DNA from: Anaerolineales bacterium
Lineage (GTDB): Bacteria > Chloroflexota > Anaerolineae > Anaerolineales > Villigracilaceae
DNA length: 18,776 bases
Direction: 5' to 3'
Assembly: GCA_028689195.1 (NCBI GenBank)
Contig: JAQTWR010000009.1
Coordinates: 1 to 18,776 of the forward strand
How positions within the stretch are numbered: position 1 is the stretch's first letter; every line of letters starts with the position of its first letter. A program made the position numbers and the translations under genes. This document shows positions 1 to 8,200 of the stretch, piece after piece. The notes below the pieces were generated by a model that did no database searches, was not told the DNA's origin, and worked only from the letters and a program-made list of their open reading frames with translations.

Positions 1-247
1 CATCGCCAACCGTCCTGTGCTGGGCGGCTGCGTGGGCAACAACTGCCGCATCGGCTCCGGCATGATCGTATATCCCGCGCGCACAATAGAATCAGATGTT
101 GTATTGGCGGCGTCTAAAGAACGCCGCGTAATTGACCGCGATATTAAATTTGAAGACAGCGACCATCACAAATTGAAACCCGATTTCGCAGAAAAACATA
201 TTCTTAAGTATCATAAAAAATCCGAAGAAGAATTAGAATCTTGGTAA
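1..247 (+). CDS. Hexapeptide-repeat (left-handed beta-helix) protein, C-terminal end, 5' partial
   Basis: The reading frame is open from base 2 and ends with TAA at 245-247; the 5' part lies outside the window, so the GTG at 17 is probably internal. The first 30 or so residues follow the hexapeptide rhythm of left-handed beta-helix proteins (for example LGGCVG, NNCRIG, SGMIVY, PARTIE). Such coils occur in acyl- and acetyltransferases and at the C-terminus of sugar-phosphate nucleotidyltransferases. After the coils comes a charged tail of about 45 residues, rich in Lys, Glu and His, without a recognisable motif. The stop codon is 4 bases before the next gene, so the two are probably co-transcribed. 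The catalytic part is not visible, so no substrate can be named. It could be an acyltransferase, a GlmU-like nucleotidyltransferase or a carbonic-anhydrase-like protein. Confidence 0.6.
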   Translation, partial: IANRPVLGGCVGNNCRIGSGMIVYPARTIESDVVLAASKERRVIDRDIKFEDSDHHKLKPDFAEKHILKYHKKSEEELESW

Positions 248-251
248 ACAA

Positions 252-1355
252 ATGGATAGTTTCGCCTTCATCATTCACCCCATTGACCCCAAGCGAGACG
301 TCAGCCGCAAGTTCCCACTGCTGGGACGTATGCTGAACGAACGACAGATAGATTTCTTTTCTACGTTCTTTCCGCCCGTGTATATTTCTGAAATCGAGGG
401 CGTTACCTCGCAGGCAACCGGCAAAGAAATCAAAGGCTGGTTCATCGCCTGCCCCTACACGCCGCGCCGCATGATGGAGTTGCCCGAGCGCGCAGTCTAC
501 CGTAAAATAACCCAGACCGGACGCATGGCTGAGAAACTTGGCGCCAATATTCTCGGGCTTGGCGCGTTTACTTCGGTGGTTGGAGATTCCGGCGTGACCA
601 TTGCCAACCAGTTGGATATTCCCGTCACAACCGGCGACTCTTATACGGTGGCAATGGCTGTCCAAGCCATCCGCGACGCCGCGCAGGTGATGGGAATTAA
701 AATCGAAGACGCGACCGTGGCGGTCGTCGGCGCGACGGGAACGATTGGTCGCGTCTGCGCGGAACTTTTATCGGATGAAGCCGCGCGGATTTTTTTAATC
801 GCCCGAGACGAGAAAAAACTCGAAGCGCTGCGCGACAAACTTGAAGCGAAGAAGAATCGCGGCGAGATCGTCATCGGCACAAAGATGGACGCGCTAAAAG
901 ACGCGCAGTTGATTCTCACCGTCACCAGCGCCATCCATGACGTGATCCGCCCCGAATATTTGCAGCCGGGCAGCGTCGTATGCGACGTGGCGCGTCCCCG
1001 CGATGTTTCTGCAATGGTGGCTAAAGCGAGAGATGATATATTAGTGATCGACGGCGGTATGGTGGATGTGCCGGGCAAGGTCAACTTCCATTTTGATTTT
1101 GGCTTCCCCGAAGGCAAAGCCTACGCCTGTATGGCTGAAACCATCGCCCTGACTTTGGAAGGACGCTTTGAAGATTACACCATCGGCAAAGACATTACAA
1201 TCGAACGCGTGCGGGATATTACCGCAATCGCAGAGCGACATGGTTTTAAGATGAGCGGTTTCCGCTCTTTTGAAAAAGAAGTAACCGAAAAACAGATCGA
1301 AGCCGTTCTACAAAATGCCCGCAAAGGGATACGACGCGCTAGAGGAGGCTCCTAA
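252..1355 (+). CDS. Long-chain acyl-ACP reductase-like protein (AAR family, COG5322)
   Basis: The 367-residue protein resembles cyanobacterial fatty acyl-ACP reductase along its length. Shared stretches recalled from the family are RDVSR near residue 14, SQATGKEIKG (compare SATGKVIHG), LGAFTSVVG (compare LGGFTSIIF), the Rossmann loop GATGTIG at 160-166, and YACMAE with Cys293. Cys293 matches the cysteine (about position 294) that carries the acyl thioester in the cyanobacterial enzyme. Family members reduce acyl-ACP or acyl-CoA to a fatty aldehyde with NADPH. Cyanobacteria pass the aldehyde to a deformylating oxygenase to make alkanes, but no such partner is seen here, so the aldehyde may feed alcohols, ether lipids or long-chain diols. 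The protein is about 25 residues longer than usual, with a basic C-terminal extension. The next gene starts within its stop codon. Databases may label homologues as shikimate or amino-acid dehydrogenases. Confidence 0.8.
   Translation: MDSFAFIIHPIDPKRDVSRKFPLLGRMLNERQIDFFSTFFPPVYISEIEGVTSQATGKEIKGWFIACPYTPRRMMELPERAVYRKITQTGRMAEKLGANILGLGAFTSVVGDSGVTIANQLDIPVTTGDSYTVAMAVQAIRDAAQVMGIKIEDATVAVVGATGTIGRVCAELLSDEAARIFLIARDEKKLEALRDKLEAKKNRGEIVIGTKMDALKDAQLILTVTSAIHDVIRPEYLQPGSVVCDVARPRDVSAMVAKARDDILVIDGGMVDVPGKVNFHFDFGFPEGKAYACMAETIALTLEGRFEDYTIGKDITIERVRDITAIAERHGFKMSGFRSFEKEVTEKQIEAVLQNARKGIRRARGGS
1342..1348 (+). promoter_or_regulatory. Strong Shine-Dalgarno site for the receiver-GGDEF gene
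   Basis: GAGGAGG lies inside the last codons of the reductase gene, 6 bases before the ATG at 1355. The ATG shares its first A with the upstream stop (TAATG), so translation of the two genes is probably coupled. Confidence 0.75.
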
Positions 1356-2260
1356 TGAGTAATTCCCGCCTTTTGGTAGTAGAAGACGATATTGATATTG
1401 CCAACATGCTCAAAATCTACTTCACGGGTTTGCAATTCGACGTGGATGTAGCCAATCGCGGACGCGACGCTTTGGAAAAAACCAAACACGCGCTGCCGCA
1501 TTTGATCATCTTGGACATTATGCTGCCGGATATTGACGGCTATGAAGTGTGCCGCAACCTGCGAACCAGCACGCGCACCAGCCATATTCCGGTCATTTTC
1601 CTTACCCAAAAAGACGAACGCAGCGACAAACTGCAAGGTCTTGAATTGGGCGCGGACGATTACATCACCAAGCCTTTCGACATCGAAGAATTGAAACTGC
1701 GCGTGCAGGGCGCTATTCGCCGCTCGGAACGCGAGAGTTTAACCGACCCGCGCTCCGGCTTGCCCGCCGGTCGTCTCATCGAAGAACAACTGCGCCGCAT
1801 TATCCGCGAAGATAACTGGGCTTTGCTCGACGCGCGTATTAATAACTTTGAAGGCTTCAAAGACGTTTATGGGTTTGTGGCTGGCGACGACGTGGTGCGT
1901 TTTGCGGCAATGGTGATTAGCGAGGTCGTGGACGAAGTCGGCACAACCAGCGACTTTATCGGTCACGCGGGCGGCGATAATTTTATTATCATCACCACTA
2001 ACGAAGCCGCGCCCGCCATCCGCCAAAGATTAAAAGAGCGTTTCGCCGCCGAAGTGCTGAGTCACTATAACTTTATAGACCGCCAGCAGGGATTCATTCA
2101 AGCGCCAACGCCCGAAGGCGGCGTGGAGAAGGTCGGCTTTATGACCATCGCCGCGGGCATTGTTTCGCCAAGCGTAGATTCTTTTGCAGACATCCGCGAA
2201 ATTACGGAACTTGCAGCCGACGCGCGCAGACAGGATGCGGCAGCCTCTTCTGCCTCATAA
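1355..2260 (+). CDS. Response regulator: receiver domain plus degenerate GGDEF domain
   Basis: Residues 5-122 form a complete receiver domain: acidic pocket D11/D12, phospho-acceptor D54 in LIILDIMLPD, T84, and K106 in ITKPF. Residues 130-290 look like a diguanylate cyclase (GGDEF) domain: LTDPRSGLPAGRL matches the usual LTDxLTGLPNRR entry, and the signature loop reads AGGDNF at 205-210. The fourth signature residue, normally Glu, is Asn209, and no RxxD inhibitory site precedes it, so cyclase activity is doubtful. The domain may bind GTP or c-di-GMP, or serve as a protein interface. The natural phosphodonor is the giant kinase encoded 20 bases downstream. The start overlaps the reductase stop by one base behind a strong ribosome binding site. 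The last 10 residues are Ala/Ser-rich and probably disordered. Confidence 0.88.
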   Translation: MSNSRLLVVEDDIDIANMLKIYFTGLQFDVDVANRGRDALEKTKHALPHLIILDIMLPDIDGYEVCRNLRTSTRTSHIPVIFLTQKDERSDKLQGLELGADDYITKPFDIEELKLRVQGAIRRSERESLTDPRSGLPAGRLIEEQLRRIIREDNWALLDARINNFEGFKDVYGFVAGDDVVRFAAMVISEVVDEVGTTSDFIGHAGGDNFIIITTNEAAPAIRQRLKERFAAEVLSHYNFIDRQQGFIQAPTPEGGVEKVGFMTIAAGIVSPSVDSFADIREITELAADARRQDAAASSAS

Positions 2261-2264
2261 CCAT

Positions 2265-2272
2265 AAGGTAGG
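2265..2272 (+). promoter_or_regulatory. Ribosome binding site supporting the kinase start
   Basis: AAGGTAGG ends 8 bases before the ATG at 2281. It lies in the 20-base gap after the receiver-GGDEF stop and fixes the start just ahead of the predicted membrane helix. No promoter-like sequence is evident in this gap. Confidence 0.6.
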
Positions 2273-2280
2273 TATCTTTA

Positions 2281-5200
2281 ATGTTTTTCGGGTTGGGCGT
2301 TAGCCTTTCCATCATCGGACTGGCGCTGGTTTCTCTGGTCTGGGTGGCTCTGCGCTTTTTGCCGCGTTCGCAATCGGCGGCGCGGACTGGCTCTTCCAAC
2401 TCTTTTGTCATCCCCGAATCGACCGAATCAAAAGACGCGATTATTTTAATTCAACCCGGAGGGCGGGTGGAATATATGAGCGCGCTTGCGCGTTCGTATT
2501 TCGATTTGCACGACGGCGAGCCGTATGACCTCGAGCGACTCACGCGGCGCGTCCGCCCCTCGGAAGATTTTTTGGACCTGTGCGCCAGTTCGGGGCAAAA
2601 GCGCGTTTCGATTAACGGCAAACTGGTCGAGATCATCTCCTACGAGGTTCCGGGCGAATTCCCATTGATGCTGGTTTCCCTGCGCGGCAAAGACCTTGCG
2701 CCTATTTTAGACCAGAGCAACGGCGCGTCTGAAGAAATTTTGCGGGTCGTGACAGACTTCAGTCAAGCCATCGCCGCCAGCCTCGACCTCGAAACGACGG
2801 TCAAATCTATTCTGGATAACGTCGGCAGGCTTGTTCCTTCGGATGCGCTCGAACTCAAATTGTGGAACGCCGACGAACAGGCATTAATTCCCTATCGGTT
2901 TCAACAGGCGGGTTTGAACTCAAACGCCGTAACGCGCCCCGCCGCGTCCCAATTTGGAAGCCTTACAAATCAATTGATGAAGCGGCGCGCCCCGATCTTG
3001 TTTACGGATGTGCGCGCGCAGACTGACCTTGCCGCAACCCCCGACTCGCCTTCCATGCAATCCTATCTTGGAATTCCGCTGATAGCGGGCGGCGAAATGG
3101 TCGGCGCGTTGGAAGCCGGGCAAATGGGCGAAGGCGCGTTCGGGCAGCACGATCTTGACTTGCTGCTTTTGGTGGCGGGTCAGGCGGCTGTAGCCATCCG
3201 TAACGCAAAACTTTATGAGGACGAGCAAAAGCGCGCCGCAGAGCTCGCGGGACTGGCGCATCTCAATCAAACGCTGGGCGCAGTCCGCGATATGCAGGAC
3301 TTGTTTACGCAGCTTGTCGAAAACGTCAAACCGTTATTTTCCGCCGACATCGTCGGATTTCTTCTATACGATGAAGAGAAGCGCGCGCTTGAAGGCAAGA
3401 TTCCATTTCATGGGCTGCCGACGCATCTGGTGGAGTTATATCGCGCCGTCATTTCTCCCGACAGCCCCGCCGCGCAAATCATCGCCAGCCAGCAGCCGAT
3501 CCTCGCGCTGAACGCCTCCGCCGACGAAACGTGGCGCGCGCTTGGGCTTTCTGATATTGCGCTTGCCGCCAGTCTGCGCGATAACGCGCTTGTGCCGTTG
3601 ATTTCTTCGGGACGCATTCTAGGGTATTTGCAGGTGGGGCATCACCAGCGCGGCGCGGCTCCGTTTACCGGGGAAGAAATGCGTTTGATGAACATTGTGG
3701 CGAATCAAGCCGCCGCCATTATCGAAAACGTTTTGCTGGTGCAGCAGGCGCGCTCGCGCAGCGCACGCGCAGAATCCTTGCGGCGCGTCGCCAGCCTTGC
3801 GGGTTCTTCCGCCACGCTCGATGAAATCTTAAAATACTCGGTGCAGGAACTCGCGCTTCTTCTCCACGCGGATATTGGCGCGGTTTTTCTAATGAACGAA
3901 TCTCGCGGCGAATTGCGTTTGCGACGCGAATCCACCTTTGGCGTTTCGGATGAAATCGGCGCGTCTTTTATCCAGATTTTTGTAGACGACCCCCAATACC
4001 ATTACACCGTTTCGGGCAGGCAGAAGCCGTTTATGTCGGGCAGGCTTAGCTCTGACCGCAGGGTCTTGCCCATTTACCGCCCGTTAGCAACCGCCCTTCG
4101 CGCCGAATCCGCGCTGGTTGTCCCTTTGGTGGCGCGAGACCGTAGTATCGGCGAACTGATGATTGGAAGCTACAAAACCGAGTTCTTCGACCTCGACGAT
4201 CTGCAAGTGGTGGTGACTGCGGCGGGGCAGATCGCTACAGCCATAGAAGCGGCGAGTTTGCTTTCTCAAACCGATGAATCTTTGCGCCGCCGCGTAGACC
4301 AATTGACCTCCATTACGCGCGTCAGCCGCGAGATGGGTTCTTCTCTCAATATCAAGAACCTGCTCCAAATTATCCACGACGAAATCGTGCGCGCCGTCAA
4401 AGCCGATTGTTCGTCTGTGATGCTGTTCGACGAAAATAAATTCCCCGAAGAAATCGCGTCGCAGTTTTTTGTCGGCTGCCAATCTGGACGGGAAATCACG
4501 CCGCTTGAAGAAACCATCCTCAAGAATGGAGAGGCGCAGGTCATCGCCGACTATTCGCGGGAGGGCATTTTCCCCCCGCATAACGGCGTGCGCTCCGCAG
4601 TGATTGCGCCCGTCACGTATCAGGGACGCGCAATTGGTTTGATCAATCTTCACAGCGCTTATCCCAATTTCTTTACGGGCGAAGCCGTCGATCTAATCAA
4701 GGCGCTGGCGTTGCAGGCGGGCGTCTCTTTAAGAAACGCCCAGCGTTATCAAAGCGAAAAATCGAGCGCAGAGTTGGTGCGCCGCCGCGCAGATACGCTG
4801 ACGCGCCTGGCAGATACAAGTTACCGCCTCGACCAGGACCAGCCGCTCGAAAATCTTTTGCAGGTCATCGCGCGCGGCATCCGCGAAGCGACCCCTTTCC
4901 GCGTTGTTTTAATCAGCATTGTAGAAGCCGAAACGGGCTTGCTGCGCCGCGTCACTGCAATTGGAATTCCGCAAGAAACATTGACCGAGTTACTTGCCCG
5001 CAAACAGCCGCTTGCAAACGCGCAGTTGATTATGAAACCGGAATTCAAAATCAGCCGTTCGTATTTCATCCCAGCCGATGAATTTCCCGTTGTGCCGTCT
5101 GACGTACATCTTGTAACGTTGGACATCGCCGCCGCGGGCGCGAAATCTGCGGATTCATGGGACCCGGATGACGCGCTCCTCGTTCCGCTGGAGAACGCGA

Positions 5201-8200
5201 AGGGCGATATTGTCGGCGTCATCAGTCTCGACGACCCCGAAAACGGTTTGCGCCCCGATAAATCCACAATCGAATCGCTTGAAGCGTTTGCCGCGCAAGC
5301 CGCGCTGCTGGTCAACGCCGATGCGCGCCACAGCGACCTGAACCTCCGCGTCGAATCGATGACTGCGGGTTTGCAGCGCCAGCAAAAACTGCTTAGCATT
5401 AGTCAAAACGACCTTCCCATTTTATTACGCAAAGACCTCGAACAAACCATCTCGCTGCACAATTTGGATCGCCGCGCCCAGCGCGTTCGCGCGGGGCTGG
5501 CGATTACCGAATCGGTCAGCCGCCAATTAGACGCCGCCTCGGCTTTATCGGCGCTCGGACGCGAAACGCTGACGCAGCTCGAAATGTCGGTTGCGCTTGT
5601 GGCAGAGAATACTCCCGAAGGTTCGCGCCTGCTGCATGTGCTGGGCGCTTTGCCGCGCTCGACCAACGTCGAGTCGTTATTCGGTCAGCGCAATCCGCTG
5701 CGGACTTGTTTGCAAACGGGCAAGCCGATTCTCATCGCCAATTTGGACGACGATCTGGAGTGGCGCGACGCGTCGTTGTTGACCGCCTTGCGCGCCAAAG
5801 CGGTGGTCTGCCTGCCGATTTTCGTGGAAGGCAAAGTTGTGGCGGCAATGCTTGCCGTGAACCCCGAACCCGTGCCGGATTTCAACGCCGAAGACCGTCA
5901 GGTCTATTTGCAGATTTCGCAGCAGACCTCCGTCATTTTGCAAAACATCTCCCTGCTCAATCAGACGCGCCGCCGCCTCGAGGAAGTCAATCTTCTGCTT
6001 GATTTCAGCCGCCATCTTTCAGGCTTGGACCCCGAAGCGATTATCAAATCCCTTTTAGACAGCGCGCGCCGCGTTCTTCAAAACGCCCATGCGGGAACCG
6101 CCCTGTTATGGAATCCGCAAACCGATACGCTGGTTCCGCGCGTGGCTGCCGGATACGCCGATAACGACAGTATGATGAAAATTCAATATCATATCGGCGA
6201 GGCGCTGCCCGGCATGGTATTCCATACCAAAGCCCCGCGCCGCGTGGATGAAATCAACTTTACGCGCGACTATAACTTGCCCCCTGAAAATCTCGCTTTG
6301 TATCGTCAAGCCACAGGCGGACGTTTCCCCGTTTCCAGCCTGCTGGTGCCGATTGTGGCGGGCGAGCAGGGTTTGGGCGTGCTGGTGCTTGATAACTTCA
6401 ACGCCACATCGCGGTTTGGGGTTGAAGACGAAATTCTACTGACCTCGCTCGCCCAGCAAGTGGCTCTTTCGTTGGATAACGTCCGTCTGGTGCAAGCCAC
6501 GCAGGAACGCGCCGGTTTATTGCAGTCGCTGAACGACGCTTCCTCCTCCATCACGTCCAGCCTGCGCAGCGACGAATTGATCAATACGCTGCTTGACAAA
6601 CTCAGCCCGATTATTCCCTACGACATCGCCACGCTCTGGCTGCGCGAAAGCGACCGCCTTTCGGCGATTTCCGCGCGGGGCTTCCCCGATAAAGACCAGC
6701 CGCTTGGATTATCGGTCGCGGTTTCAGACAGCGCGCTCTTCAAGGAGATGGCGCAAACCGGACAGCCCATCCTCGTCCATGACGTGCGCGAAGATCATCG
6801 CTTTATGCCCGTCGAAGCGCCGCGACTTTCCTGGCTTGGTCTCCCGCTTGTATCCAAAGGCGAATTGATCGGCGTAATCGCCATCGAAAAATCGCAGAGC
6901 CATTACTACACTTACGAACAAATGCAAATCGGTTTGACCTTTGCGAGTCAATCCGCCGTTTCGCTGGATAACTCGCGCCTGTATGAAGACAGCGTCAGCC
7001 GCGCCACCGAATTAACCCAGCGTACGCAGCGCCTTGCCACGTTGAATCGATTTGCCTCCTCGTTGACGGGCTTGCTCGACGCAGACCAGATTTTGAATTT
7101 GACCGCCAACGAACTTTTGGAAGGGCTTGGCGCGCGGCGCGTTTCTGTGGTGATTTTTGAGCGCGGACGCGCGTATTGGAAAATCGCCTCTCCCCGAGTC
7201 CGCGTCAGCCTTCCGCGCGCGTTGCCGCACGCCCCCATTTTCGACCGCCTGCGCGAATCGCTTGGCGTATTCAACACAGACGACGCCCGCAACGAACCCG
7301 ACCTCGCGCCTTTGAGAGAAATGCTCGGAGAAGATGCGAAGAGCCTGCTTATCCTTCCGCTCGTCAGCGGGCGGGAACTTTCGGGCATGATCTTTGTTCA
7401 AAGTATCGGCGACGCGCGGTTCGGCTCAAACGAGCTGGACGTGGCGCGCACCATTACCAATCAATCTACTACCGCGATGGAAAACGCGCGCCTGTATCAA
7501 TCCACCGTGCGCACAGCCGACCGCTTCTCCATTTTGAACGAAACCAGCTCGCAGATCAGTTCCAGCCTCGACCCCGAACAAATCTATGATTCAGTGCATA
7601 AAGCCGCCCAACGCCTGATGCCCGTAGAATCCTTCCTCATTGCTTTGCTGGATGAAGAGAAGAACGAAATTGACGGCGTTTACCTGCTTGACCGCGGCAA
7701 GCGTTATACGAGCGAGCGCATCCCGCTCGAAAGGGGATTAAGCGGCGCGGTCATCAAGAGCGGCAAACCGTTGCTTTTGTCGAATCTCGACGAGATGAAG
7801 GCGTTCGACTCGGTGCAGTTTGGCGAAGACGAAGACGAGACGCAATCCATCGTCGCGGTTCCGATGATTATCGGCAGCAAAGCGCTGGGGATGCTCTCCG
7901 CTCAAAGTTATCAGCCGGGCGTTTACTCTGAAGAGGATGTGCAAATTCTCGGCACGCTCGCCAATCAGGCGATTGTGGCTATTCAAAACGGACGGCTCTT
8001 CGCCGAAACGCAGAACCTCGCCGCCAAACTCGAAGCGCGCGTCGCCGACCGCACCGCGCTATTGCAGCGCGAACAAAAGAACACTGAAACCCTGTTACGC
8101 ATCCTCACCGAGGTATCCTCCAGCCTCGACCTTGATCGCGCGCTCAATCGCACCTTGTCGCTGCTGAACAACGCCATCGGCGCCGAGCAAGGCACGATTA

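Noticed and set aside
204..665. 153-codon open frame on the - strand
   Set aside because: It lies antisense to the acyl reductase gene, whose protein has clear homology; the antisense product has no recognisable domain.
4084..4653. 189-codon open frame on the - strand
   Set aside because: Antisense within the giant kinase over GAF units 3-4; long shadow frames are expected in this GC-rich coding DNA.
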